DNA of 64,000 nt, from contig DASZRW010000120.1 of the NCBI GenBank assembly GCA_035549015.1, positions 1 through 64,000 on the forward strand, written 5' to 3'. The notes beneath the pieces are model-generated. The model was not told where the DNA came from. It worked only from the letters and a program-made list of their open reading frames with translations, and made no database searches. The DNA is from JAFDZV01 sp035549015 (GTDB taxonomy: Bacteria > Bacteroidota > Ignavibacteria > OLB7). Position 1 is the first letter of the stretch; each line of letters opens with the position of its first letter. Shown piece by piece: positions 53,703 through 62,642 of the stretch. A program made the position numbers and the translations under genes.

Positions 53703-55022
53703 ATGAACCTTCTCGATAGGATCAACGCGCGCCAGTTCTCGGTTGCGGTTGTCGGTCTCGGTTACGTTGGTCTTCCACTTGCAGTCGAGTTTGCCCGCGC
53801 GGGGATTCGAACCGTCGGCATCGATGTCGATGCGTCGAAGATCGAAGCGCTGCGCGCCGGCAACAACTACATCCGCGACATTGCGGACGACGATGTGCGC
53901 GCCGTGGTGGAGACCGGAACGTTCACGGCAACCACGGAGTTCGCACCCGTTCATGACGTGGACGTTGTCTACATCTGCGTGCCGACGCCGTTCACGGCGA
54001 ACAAGGAGCCGGACATCTCCTACATCGTGCAGGCCTCCGAGGGGATCGCGGCGAACATGAGGAACGATCAGTGCATCATCCTGAAGAGCACCACGTTCCC
54101 GAACACCACGCAGGGGCATGTGCAGCCCATCCTGGAGCGGGGCGGCATGAAGGTGGGCAGGGATTTCTACCTTGCCTTTTCGCCCGAACGTATCGATCCT
54201 GGGAACAAGGTATGGCACACGGCGAACACGCCGATCGTTGTCGGCGGAGTGACGCCGGAGTGCACGAGGATCGCCGCAGCAGTCAATCGCGTGATCATCG
54301 CGAAGGTTGTGGAGGTGAGCTCTCCGAAGGTCGCCGAGATGGAGAAGCTGCTGGAGAACATCTTCCGCTCGGTGAACATCGCGCTGGTGAACGAGCTTGC
54401 GCAGTTGTGCGATCGGATGGGGGGGATCAACATGTGGGAGGTGGTGGAGGCGGCTGCCACCAAGCCGTTCGGCTTCATGCCGTTCTATCCCGGCCCCGGT
54501 ATCGGCGGCCACTGTATTCTGATCGATCCCTACTACCTGAGTTGGCTTGCGCGTGAACACGATTTCGTTACCAACTTCATCACCCTCGCCGCAGAGGTGA
54601 ACGAGTCCATGCCGTTCTATGTGAAGCAGATGGTGCTGCGCCAGGTTGCTCACATGCCGGTGACGCTGAAGGCCGCGCGCATCGTGCTGCTGGGCGTTGC
54701 GTTCAAGCGCGATGTGGACGATCTGCGCCACTCGCCCGCGCTCCGTGTGATGGAACTGCTGACGCAGGACGGCGCGGAGAACATCTGCTATGTGGATCCC
54801 TACGTGCCTTCGCTGGAGCTCTTCGGCAGGACCGTGCACGCGGTGCCGTACGACGATTCGGTGATCGCCGGAGCCGATATCGTGGTGATCACCACCGATC
54901 ATACGGCGTTCGATTACGAGCGGATCGTTGCCAATGCTAGAGTGGTGGTTGATACCCGCAACGCGACGAAGAACGTTCGTACCGGGCGCGAGAAGATCCA
55001 TCTGCTCGGGAGCGGAGAGTGA
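53703..55022 (+). CDS. wbpA: UDP-N-acetylglucosamine 6-dehydrogenase (WbpA-type)
   Basis: ATG 53703, 439 aa. It is an NAD-dependent nucleotide-sugar dehydrogenase: 'VAVVGLGYVGLPLAVEFA' is the N-terminal Rossmann GxGxxG, 'FSPERIDPGNK' the conserved substrate loop, and the catalytic Cys is in 'FYPGPGIGGHCILIDPYYLSWLARE'. The 'GGHC..IDPYYLSW' form is that of WbpA enzymes, which oxidise UDP-GlcNAc to UDP-GlcNAcA, rather than WecC, which uses UDP-ManNAc; this distinction is from family knowledge. 'GVAFKRDVDDLRHSPAL' is the C-terminal signature. It is the first gene of the capsule operon, and its stop overlaps the next start (GTGA). Confidence 0.9.
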   Translation: MNLLDRINARQFSVAVVGLGYVGLPLAVEFARAGIRTVGIDVDASKIEALRAGNNYIRDIADDDVRAVVETGTFTATTEFAPVHDVDVVYICVPTPFTANKEPDISYIVQASEGIAANMRNDQCIILKSTTFPNTTQGHVQPILERGGMKVGRDFYLAFSPERIDPGNKVWHTANTPIVVGGVTPECTRIAAAVNRVIIAKVVEVSSPKVAEMEKLLENIFRSVNIALVNELAQLCDRMGGINMWEVVEAAATKPFGFMPFYPGPGIGGHCILIDPYYLSWLAREHDFVTNFITLAAEVNESMPFYVKQMVLRQVAHMPVTLKAARIVLLGVAFKRDVDDLRHSPALRVMELLTQDGAENICYVDPYVPSLELFGRTVHAVPYDDSVIAGADIVVITTDHTAFDYERIVANARVVVDTRNATKNVRTGREKIHLLGSGE

Positions 55023-56125
55023 GCACGGTTATCTCCGTTGTCGGCGCCAGGCCGAACTTCATGAAGGCCGCGCCGGTGAAGCATGCGTTCGAGCGTATCC
55101 CATCCGTTCGTCATCTGCTGGTGCATACCGGGCAGCATTACGATCCCAACATGTCCGATGTCTTCTTCGAGGACCTCGGGATGGGGAAGCCGGATCTCTA
55201 CCTGAACGTAGGCTCCGGCTCGCACGCCGCGCAGACCGCGAAGGTGATGGTGGAGTTCGAGCGGGTCTGCCTGGAGGAACGTCCGGCGATGGTGATCGTA
55301 TATGGCGACGTGAACTCCACGCTCGCGGCCGGAGTGGTGGCGAAGAAATTGAACGTCCCGCTGGCCCATGTGGAATCGGGGCTGCGGAGCTTCGACCGCA
55401 GGATGCCGGAGGAGATCAACCGGATCGCCACCGATGCGATCACCGATCTCTTCTTCGTGACGGAGGAGAGCGGGCGGCGAAACCTGATGCACGAGGGAAT
55501 CCGCGCGCAGGATATCCACCTGGTGGGGAACACGATGATCGATTCGCTCGCGCGCCTCTGTGCGAGCCACGAGCCGCCGGTGCCGGACGGTGATTACTTC
55601 GTCCTCACGCTCCACCGGCCGAGCAACGTGGACGATCCCGCCGCGCTTCGGCGTCTGCTGGATGCGATCGACGAGGGAGCCGGGGAGATGGGGATCCGTT
55701 TCCCGGTGCACCCGCGTACGGAGGCGGCGATGCGCGCTTCCGGGGACTACGACCGCATCGCCTCGAATCCGCGCTGGCGCCTGCTTCCGCCGGCCGGGTA
55801 TAGCGAATTCATTCAAATGGTGCGCGCCGCTCGCGGCGTGATCACCGACTCCGGCGGCGTGCAGGAGGAGACGACATGGCTCGGCATTCCATGCCTCACG
55901 CTCCGCGAATCCACCGAGCGCCCATCGACGGTGGAGGTGGGAACAAATCATCTCATCGGTGTTGAACCATTGATGGTGCGTGACGCTGTCGCGCGCATCA
56001 CCGCGTCGGCACCGGCCGGGACGGAACAGGAGCGCCATTCGGTCCCGCCGCTCTGGGACGGAGACGCAGCGAGCCGCATAGCTCGTGCCGTTGTCCGCTA
56101 CCTGGAGCAGCATACACATTCGTGA
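55019..56125 (+). CDS. wecB: UDP-N-acetylglucosamine 2-epimerase (non-hydrolysing)
   Basis: GTG 55019 overlaps the previous stop, 368 aa, family length. Key segments are 'VVGARPNFMKAAPVKHAF', 'HTGQHYDPNMSDVFFEDL', 'VYGDVNSTLAAGVVAKKL', 'HVESGLRSFDRRMPEEINRIATDAI', 'LTLHRPSNVDD' and 'ITDSGGVQEETTWLGIPCLTLRESTERP'. The enzyme interconverts C2 epimers of UDP-HexNAc sugars, giving UDP-ManNAc or, with the WbpA product or its derivatives, the mannuronic form. Together the first two genes make an acidic sugar for a capsule-like polysaccharide. Since the dehydrogenase is WbpA-like, a WbpI-like substrate (2,3-diacetamido sugar) is possible. Confidence 0.95.
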   Translation: MSTVISVVGARPNFMKAAPVKHAFERIPSVRHLLVHTGQHYDPNMSDVFFEDLGMGKPDLYLNVGSGSHAAQTAKVMVEFERVCLEERPAMVIVYGDVNSTLAAGVVAKKLNVPLAHVESGLRSFDRRMPEEINRIATDAITDLFFVTEESGRRNLMHEGIRAQDIHLVGNTMIDSLARLCASHEPPVPDGDYFVLTLHRPSNVDDPAALRRLLDAIDEGAGEMGIRFPVHPRTEAAMRASGDYDRIASNPRWRLLPPAGYSEFIQMVRAARGVITDSGGVQEETTWLGIPCLTLRESTERPSTVEVGTNHLIGVEPLMVRDAVARITASAPAGTEQERHSVPPLWDGDAASRIARAVVRYLEQHTHS

Positions 56126-56135
56126 TATCGTTCTG

Positions 56136-57905
56136 ATGCACGTACGTTCATATCGATCTACGCACTGGCTGCGGCTGGTGCTCCTGCTTACAAGTCTGTT
56201 TCCGGCAATGCTCGCGGCGCAGCCGTCATCGCCGGTGTCGAAGGGGCAGAGTGATGACCTCATCATCAAGAAGTCCGACGGTCAGGGCAAGAGCGCGACC
56301 TTCGGGCAGGACCTGCCTCCGTTGGAACGGGCGGTGGATCCGGCGCTCTATCGCGTCGGGCCCAACGATCAACTCCTTCTCTCGATCCCGTTGATCGAAC
56401 CCGGCGACTTCCAACTGGTGGTCTCCGTGGACAACACCATCCTGTTGCCTCGTGGATTCCCGCTGATCAATGTCAAGGGGATGACCCTTGCCCGCCTTCG
56501 CGAGGTGGTGGATTCGCTCTACCGCGCGCGATCCGCCTCCTACCGCAACGTCAACATCTCGCTGGTCAAGCCGCGCTCCATCTATGTGTCGGTGACGGGG
56601 GACGTGCTCTTCCCGGACCGTTACGTCATGACGGCGGCGGACCGGCCGACAACCGCAATCGATATCGCCAACCGGATCTCGCAGGAGGGGCTTACCAAGC
56701 AGCGGGAGGAGGAGATTGCCGAGCAGCGCCGCCGTACGCGCGACGATCGCCTCGGCGCCGGCAACTTCGGCGGCGCGCAGCCTACGCAGCGCTGGGTGAC
56801 GCTCCGCCATAACGACGGCTCCATCCAGCGGCTGGATCTGATGCGCTATCGCGCGCTCGGCGACGAGTCGCAGAATCCGACGCTTCGTGAAGGGGATGAA
56901 CTGATCGTTCACTCCTCCAACATCGGTACCTCCACGATCTCCGCAGTTGGAGCGGTAAACTCTCCGGCAACCATGCCGTTCTCCGACGGCGACAACGCCC
57001 TCATGCTCTATCGCCTCTCCGGCGGTGTGCGCGAGGGGGGAGTGGTGAAGGAGGCGTACATCGCGCGGCGCACGGCCGCCGGCCTGGAAAAGGTTCCGCT
57101 GAACCTGGAGGACAGTGCATCGCTGGCTTCCACGAAGCTTGCCGCCGGCGATCAGTTCGTCGTGGTAGCGGACGATGCCGCGGTAACGGGCGGGTCCCGT
57201 GTCGGAGCCGTCTCCGTGGTCGGCGAGGTGGAACGGCCTGCGGTCTATCCCATCGTTCCCGGTGTGACGACGCTCTCCGAGCTGATCACGATGGCCGGCG
57301 GCGTGAAGCCGGATGCCGCTCTCAATGGCGCCTACATCACGCGCGCCGTGGACAGCCGTTTCCAGAAGCCGGCATCGGTGCTGGCAGGCGATCCGGGTGC
57401 CTACATATCCGCCAGTTCGCTCGCGCTGGACGATACCACGCGCATGAAGTTCGACCTGGAGAATCAGAGGAACCGTGTCTCGGCGGACTTCGTGGAGATC
57501 GTCGGGCGCGGCAACAAGACGCACGATGTTCCGCTGGAGCATGGTGACGAAGTGGTGATTCCGCCGAACCCCAAGAACGTATTCGTGCGTGGCCGCGTGC
57601 AGCATCCGGGCTGGGTTGCCTACGCCCCCGGGGCGCAGTTCGACTACTACATCACGATGGCCGGCGGCTTCATCGATGCCGCGGTGCCGGGACGTTCGCA
57701 GGTGTTGAAGTTCGGCTCCGGCATCTGGGACGATCCCGGCCATACCACGATCATGCCGGGGGACGAGATCTACGTTCCCGGGGAGCGCGATCTGCCGGGC
57801 CGCACGTCGCTCGAGATTGCGGGCACGATCGTCGGCATCACCGGCGGCATCGCAAGCCTGGCGTTCACAATCTTCACCTTCGTGCAGCAGCTCACGAAGA
57901 AATGA
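56136..57905 (+). CDS. Wza-like polysaccharide export protein with SLBB domains
   Basis: ATG 56136 gives 589 aa with a signal peptide (LRLVLLLTSLFPAMLAAQ). A Poly_export domain spans about 85-190, 'YRVGPNDQLLLSIPLIEPGDFQLVVSVDNTILLPRGFPLINVKGMTLARL'. Several SLBB-like beta-grasp repeats follow: 'VSVTGDVLFPDRYVM', 'ISAVGAVNSPATMPFSDGDNAL', 'VSVVGEVERPAVYPIVPGVTTLSELITMAGG' and 'VFVRGRVQHPGWVAYAPG'. A C-terminal hydrophobic segment (about 567-585) probably anchors or forms the outer-membrane helix. It forms the export channel of Wzx/Wzy-type capsule or exopolysaccharide systems. No lipobox Cys is visible, unlike Wza. The stop overlaps the next ATG (ATGA). Confidence 0.92.
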   Translation: MHVRSYRSTHWLRLVLLLTSLFPAMLAAQPSSPVSKGQSDDLIIKKSDGQGKSATFGQDLPPLERAVDPALYRVGPNDQLLLSIPLIEPGDFQLVVSVDNTILLPRGFPLINVKGMTLARLREVVDSLYRARSASYRNVNISLVKPRSIYVSVTGDVLFPDRYVMTAADRPTTAIDIANRISQEGLTKQREEEIAEQRRRTRDDRLGAGNFGGAQPTQRWVTLRHNDGSIQRLDLMRYRALGDESQNPTLREGDELIVHSSNIGTSTISAVGAVNSPATMPFSDGDNALMLYRLSGGVREGGVVKEAYIARRTAAGLEKVPLNLEDSASLASTKLAAGDQFVVVADDAAVTGGSRVGAVSVVGEVERPAVYPIVPGVTTLSELITMAGGVKPDAALNGAYITRAVDSRFQKPASVLAGDPGAYISASSLALDDTTRMKFDLENQRNRVSADFVEIVGRGNKTHDVPLEHGDEVVIPPNPKNVFVRGRVQHPGWVAYAPGAQFDYYITMAGGFIDAAVPGRSQVLKFGSGIWDDPGHTTIMPGDEIYVPGERDLPGRTSLEIAGTIVGITGGIASLAFTIFTFVQQLTKK

Positions 57906-59614
57906 TCAGCCTCATGAACAGAGCCGTTCGCATTCAGGCGGCCGCGATGCTTCTGCTGTGCGGCCTGCTTGCATGCCGCACCGTTGCTCGTGCGCAGAGC
58001 GAACTGCTTCCGGTGGACCATCCGGCCACCGCGACGCTGGTGCGTCTGTATGAGTTCGGGGGCATTCCGGAATTCCCGCGCGAGCACCTCCCGGTCTCGC
58101 GCGGGTACGCGCTCAGGCTTCTGGAACAGGCAGGCCGGGATACCACGATCCCCGACCTGTTGCGCCGGCAGGCCCTCTACTACCGTGATGAACTCGCGGC
58201 AGAGACGGGGCGCCTGCCAACCGCGGCATTCATCCCAACCTCCGATACATCCACGCTCATCTACGATCACATCGGCGGTGACCAGCCGGTGGTGGTCCTG
58301 GACTATCGCGACCCGGCGTTGAACACCAACATGGCGCTGGAGCCTGTACTGGATGGAGATCTGCGGATCGATCCCGACGCGCACGCGAAGGCATTGATTG
58401 CGCGGGGCGGCCTGGAACTGCGTGGAACGCTCCTCGGCCACATCGGCTTCTCCGGACGCGTTACCAACGGCTCGGTGGCCGGCGATTCCGCCATCGCCGC
58501 GCGCGACCCCCATATCAATCGCGACGGCTCGTTCGGCATTACCGGCTTCGGACGCGATGTCAGCTCCGGCGACGGCCACATCCGCGCGGACTTCGACAAC
58601 GTTGCCCTCGAACTCGGGCACGAACGGGTGCAGCTTGGCGGCGGGCTGAGCGGGAGCCTGCTGCTCGGCTCCGATCTTCCGGTCAACTTCGACTACCTTC
58701 GCTTCTCGGTTCGCTTCGGCCGGGTGGCGTTCACGCACATTCATGCCTCGCTGCTCGGCGAGGCCACCGGTGATTCGCATGGGCCGTACGCGGAGATCCC
58801 GTCGAAGTACGTGGCGGCGCATCTTCTCAGCTTCGGCCCGTTCGCGGGCCTCCGCTTCTCGATCGGCGAGTCCGTGATCTATCATGGGCGGCCGTTCGAT
58901 CTCGGCTACATCAACCCGCTCGTCTTCATGAAGACGCAGGAACAGTATCTGCTGGATCGCGACAACGCGAACCTCTATCTGGCGATGACCTGGGCGCCGT
59001 TCCGGCGGGCGCTGGTGGAGGGGGAGATCCTGGTGGACGACCTGCGCTTCTCGCAGATCGGGAAGGGCTTCTGGAACAACAAGACGGCGTGGCGGGTGGC
59101 GCTCCGGACCACCGCGATCGGGGTGGACTGGCTGGACGCGGCCGTATCGTACACGCGGCTGGAACCGTATGTGTTCACGCACTTCAACCCGCTCAACGAC
59201 TACACGCATGCCGGTGCGATTCTCGGCGGTGGAGGGCTGCAGCCCAACTCCTGTCTCGCCGAGCTGACGCTTGTCGCCACGCCTGCGCCGTGGCTGCACG
59301 TGCAGGCTTCGGCCGGCTTCGGGGAGCATGGCGCCAATACGTACGGCATCGATCCGGTGACCGGGCGCGATACCGTTCTGGTGAATGTCGGCGGAGATGT
59401 GCGCCAGACGCATCGCGCGATCGTGGACAACGATCACGTGACGTTTCTCGACGGCATCCTGGAGAAGAGCGTGCACCTGCGGCTGGAGGCGGAGTATGAA
59501 CTGCGGCGCAATGTCTACCTCCGCATCGCGGCCCTTCGCGATCGGACCACGGTGAACGGCAGCAGTTCGCCGGTGACGGAGATACGGTGCGGCCTGCGGC
59601 TCGGCGCCCATTGA
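57902..59614 (+). CDS. Wzi-like capsule assembly protein
   Basis: ATG 57902 overlaps the previous stop, 570 aa. The N-terminus is a signal peptide (AAAMLLLCGLLACRTVARAQ; the Cys might be a lipobox). The body is a beta barrel with alternating strands, and segments 'GYINPLVFMKTQEQYLLDRDNANLYLAMTWAPF' and 'LVDDLRFSQIGKGFWNNKTAW' match the capsule-assembly Wzi family, whose members attach capsule polysaccharide to the outer membrane. The position after a Wza-like gene supports this. The length exceeds the 450-480 residues of E. coli Wzi, as is usual for FCB members. Confidence 0.85.
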   Translation: MISLMNRAVRIQAAAMLLLCGLLACRTVARAQSELLPVDHPATATLVRLYEFGGIPEFPREHLPVSRGYALRLLEQAGRDTTIPDLLRRQALYYRDELAAETGRLPTAAFIPTSDTSTLIYDHIGGDQPVVVLDYRDPALNTNMALEPVLDGDLRIDPDAHAKALIARGGLELRGTLLGHIGFSGRVTNGSVAGDSAIAARDPHINRDGSFGITGFGRDVSSGDGHIRADFDNVALELGHERVQLGGGLSGSLLLGSDLPVNFDYLRFSVRFGRVAFTHIHASLLGEATGDSHGPYAEIPSKYVAAHLLSFGPFAGLRFSIGESVIYHGRPFDLGYINPLVFMKTQEQYLLDRDNANLYLAMTWAPFRRALVEGEILVDDLRFSQIGKGFWNNKTAWRVALRTTAIGVDWLDAAVSYTRLEPYVFTHFNPLNDYTHAGAILGGGGLQPNSCLAELTLVATPAPWLHVQASAGFGEHGANTYGIDPVTGRDTVLVNVGGDVRQTHRAIVDNDHVTFLDGILEKSVHLRLEAEYELRRNVYLRIAALRDRTTVNGSSSPVTEIRCGLRLGAH

Positions 59615-59832
59615 CACGGCCGGGCCCGCCGGTGCGACGATTCGCGGCGGGGAAGCCGGGCTTCCAGCCTGCGCGGCGCGCGGCCCGGGCATTGCAGGAT
59701 GCATGGAGCGGCGGTGCGGTGTGGTTGTCCGGTGTGGCCTGAACCGCATGCTGAATTGCACTGAGAGGAAGTGCATGCAGATGTGTCGAGGAGGTATGCG
59801 TGGGGCGGGCGCCTTCGGCGCAGGCAAATCAT

Positions 59833-61092
59833 ATGCGAACCATGAGTTCAACAATGCGAGATAGAATTGTTCCGGCCGGTGACCAGTCCGGGCTTCCCGA
59901 GGGTCAGGTGATTCTCTTCGAGCAGTTCCGGATGTTCAGGCGAACATGGAAGCTGGTGCTGGCGATCGCCATCGTGGCGACCGCCGGCGTTGCCGTGTAT
60001 GTCTTCGGCTACATGCCGGTGGAGTACATGGCCGTTGTGCGTGCGCTTCCGCCGAACAAATCCGGCACGCCGCTGGACAACATCATCGGTGGAATATCGA
60101 CGTCGCTCAAGGACTTCGGGCTCTCCAAGCTCGTCGGCAAGGCGGGATCGGACAACGGATATTCCCGTTCGGTGCTGATCACCAGCCAGCCGCTGTTCGA
60201 TTCGCTCATCGCGCACTACGACCTGTTCACCGTGTACGGCATCCCGAAGGGGCGATTCGACAAGGTGTACAAGAAGATGGGGGAGAACATCAATGTCGAC
60301 ATCTCGCCGGAGGGACCGATCTCCGTTGAGGTGTACGATGAAAACCCGGAGCGCGCGGCGAAGATGGCGAACGACGTCATCCTCTTCACCAACATGCTCT
60401 CGCGCGAGTTGAACCGTCGCGAGTCGGAGCCGCTGACCAAGTATATCGGTGCACGATACGAGCAGACGCGTGACGACCAGGAGAAGCTGGGGGCCGAGCT
60501 GCGCCAGTTCATGGCCAAGAGCAAGCTGTACGATCCGGAGTCGCAGGCGAAGATCATCGGCACGGCGGTGACGGAGGCGGAGGGGGACGTTGCCGCCAAG
60601 CGGACTCTGGTGGAGGTCTATCGCAAGGCACTGGGCGAGGACGATCCCCGCACCATTCAGGCGAAGACGCTGCTGGAGCAGGCGGAGGCGCAGAGCAGGC
60701 GGCTCGCGGCCGGCCGCGCAGGCGTGCTGAACGGGCCCTCCGTGGAGAATCTGCCGGCCTCGACGGTGGAGTATCTGCGGCTTCGTCAGGACTATGAGGT
60801 AAACGCGAAGGTGCTCGCGCTTCTGGAGCCGATGTACGAGCAGGCGAAGTACGACGAGCTGCGCGACATCCCGGTGTTGAACGTGCTCGATCCCGCACGC
60901 GTTCCGCCGGAGAAGGCGCGGCCGAAGCGTTCGATCATCCTCGCATCGGCATTCATCGGCACGATCATCGTTGCCTATCTGATCATCGCAATCGCTGCGT
61001 ACGTCCGCAGCTTTCTCCAGCGCTATCGTGCCTACAACGATCGCGCGGCCCTTCCGGAAGGCCCGCATCACGCCGGAGAGTTGAATCCATGA
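59833..61092 (+). CDS. Wzz-like chain-length regulator
   Basis: ATG 59833 is the likely start (ATG 59842 and 59854 are alternatives), 419 aa. Two transmembrane helices frame a large periplasmic domain: LVLAIAIVATAGVAVYVFGYM near 41-61 and IILASAFIGTIIVAYLIIAIA near 370-390. Between them are long helices and coiled-coil segments, 'ELRQFMAKSKLYDPESQAKI'. The proline-rich piece before the second helix, 'LDPARVPPEKARPKRS', is the Wzz signature. It sets polysaccharide length and works with the Wza-like exporter. No cytoplasmic tyrosine-kinase domain is fused. A 218-bp spacer precedes it, the only real gap inside the operon, and its stop overlaps the next start. Confidence 0.9.
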   Translation: MRTMSSTMRDRIVPAGDQSGLPEGQVILFEQFRMFRRTWKLVLAIAIVATAGVAVYVFGYMPVEYMAVVRALPPNKSGTPLDNIIGGISTSLKDFGLSKLVGKAGSDNGYSRSVLITSQPLFDSLIAHYDLFTVYGIPKGRFDKVYKKMGENINVDISPEGPISVEVYDENPERAAKMANDVILFTNMLSRELNRRESEPLTKYIGARYEQTRDDQEKLGAELRQFMAKSKLYDPESQAKIIGTAVTEAEGDVAAKRTLVEVYRKALGEDDPRTIQAKTLLEQAEAQSRRLAAGRAGVLNGPSVENLPASTVEYLRLRQDYEVNAKVLALLEPMYEQAKYDELRDIPVLNVLDPARVPPEKARPKRSIILASAFIGTIIVAYLIIAIAAYVRSFLQRYRAYNDRAALPEGPHHAGELNP

Positions 61093-62642
61093 CAACCGGG
61101 GAGCGCAGCGGCCGGTTCGCCGTGGGCAGGGGCAATGCTCCCCGTGCCATGGCGGAGCGGCTTCCCAACGCCGGCGCTCCGGGCGCCGCGGGGGCGATTG
61201 CGCTGGCAGCGGTCTGCGTGGCGGTGATGGCCGCCGGGCTGTTCCTTCCCATGATGCTCGGCATCCCGCTTGACCCGAGCGTTACGCTGCTCGCGCCCGG
61301 AATGCTCCTTGCCGTCTACCTCGCCTGGTGGAACGAGAAGGCCTGGATCTACGCCGCAATTCTCAGCCATCTCCTCTTCATGGTGGACTCCACGCCGGAC
61401 ACGATCGGGTTGGGGGAGATCGCCTTCGGCGCGCTGGGTCTGGCCGGCCTGGCGCTCTGGTTCGTGAAGGAGATGGTGATCTGCCGGCGCCGGATCGTGG
61501 ACTCCAGCTTCGATCTGCTGTTGATGAGCTTCATGATCGTGAGCACCGCGGTTACGCTCATTGCCAACACGCTGCATGGCGGCGACCTGCTCCAGTACCT
61601 GAAGGAGTACGGCGTGGTGGTGGATCTGCTTTTCTACTTCCCGCTCCGGAAGAACATCACGAGCCGCCGCGACGTCATCATGCTTCTGTGCGCGTTCGTC
61701 GGCGTTGCGCTGGTGAACGGCGCCATCAGCTTTCTGAACTATCGCGAGCGGCTTGCCGAGGCGGTGTTCCAGTGGCAGTTGACCGCCTCGCGCAGCAATC
61801 TGAACGAGTCCACATCGCAGGCGCTCTTCGTGCTCGGCACCACGCTGTTCGCCTACTCGAAGCGGCTCTGGCTGAGGCTCCTCTCGCTTGCGCTGGCCGC
61901 CGCCGGGCTGGTGTTCCTGCTGGTCTCGTTCTCGCGAAGCCCGATCGTCGCCGCGCTGCTCGCGCTGGCGATCATGATCCTAATGAGCCCGTTCCGGAAC
62001 GGGCGGCGCGTGGTGGTTGCGTTGTTCATGGCGTTGTTCGTGGGGGCGGCCGCGGCCCTCATCATCTTCCCGCAGATCGCAACCAACGTTGGGCAGGCGC
62101 TTGCCGAGCGCGTGCTCTCGGTGGCGAGCACGGGATCGGACCGTTCCTTCAACGCGCGCATCGTGGAGTCCACCGCCATCCTCAAGAACTATTTCGGCTA
62201 CTCGCCGATACTGGGGTGCGGCTTCGGCGTGCCGTACAAGTATCTCGATCCGCTCTCCAACACCACGCTGAAGGGATACTTCGTTCACAACGGCTATGTC
62301 TGGTCGCTCTTCAAATTCGGCGTGCCGATGGCGTTGATGTTTCTCTGGGTGCTGGTGCAGCCGCTGCTGCGCCTGCTGCTCCGCGCTCCGCGGCGCCACG
62401 AAGGATTCGATCGCGCGCTTCTTGCCGGCGCGGTGGGATACGTGCTCTGCGCCTTCATCGTCAACATGACATCCAATCTCTTCACGCAGGTTTCCACCAT
62501 TCTCAACATCGTGATCTGCTGGGTGCTGTTCGAGTACGTGCAGCGCAACGCCATGGCTCGCGATGCGCGCGCGCGCGCCGGCAGCGATGAGCCGCAGGCG
62601 TTCGGCCACGCGGGTGGCCCGCTGGTGGAGGGGGCGCGGTGA
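61089..62642 (+). CDS. O-antigen polymerase/ligase family membrane protein (Wzy/WaaL)
   Basis: ATG 61089 overlaps the preceding stop (ATGA), 517 aa. About eleven hydrophobic helices are visible, starting with AGAIALAAVCVAVMAAGLFL. A large periplasmic loop near residues 330-400 contains 'RSFNARIVESTAILKNYFGYSPILGCGFGVPYKY' and 'FVHNGYVWSLFKFG', matching the Wzy_C/O-antigen ligase loop in which Arg and His residues act. It either polymerises lipid-linked repeat units or transfers the polymer to an acceptor. Being next to Wzz and a flippase, polymerase (Wzy) is the likelier role. A soluble tail of about 40 residues ends the protein. Confidence 0.9.
   Translation: MTTGERSGRFAVGRGNAPRAMAERLPNAGAPGAAGAIALAAVCVAVMAAGLFLPMMLGIPLDPSVTLLAPGMLLAVYLAWWNEKAWIYAAILSHLLFMVDSTPDTIGLGEIAFGALGLAGLALWFVKEMVICRRRIVDSSFDLLLMSFMIVSTAVTLIANTLHGGDLLQYLKEYGVVVDLLFYFPLRKNITSRRDVIMLLCAFVGVALVNGAISFLNYRERLAEAVFQWQLTASRSNLNESTSQALFVLGTTLFAYSKRLWLRLLSLALAAAGLVFLLVSFSRSPIVAALLALAIMILMSPFRNGRRVVVALFMALFVGAAAALIIFPQIATNVGQALAERVLSVASTGSDRSFNARIVESTAILKNYFGYSPILGCGFGVPYKYLDPLSNTTLKGYFVHNGYVWSLFKFGVPMALMFLWVLVQPLLRLLLRAPRRHEGFDRALLAGAVGYVLCAFIVNMTSNLFTQVSTILNIVICWVLFEYVQRNAMARDARARAGSDEPQAFGHAGGPLVEGAR

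Noticed and set aside
53703..55022. WecC (UDP-ManNAc dehydrogenase) as the identity of the first capsule gene
   Set aside because: The active-site context GGHC..IDPYYLSW fits WbpA-type UDP-GlcNAc dehydrogenases better, although the epimerase neighbour keeps the other reading possible.
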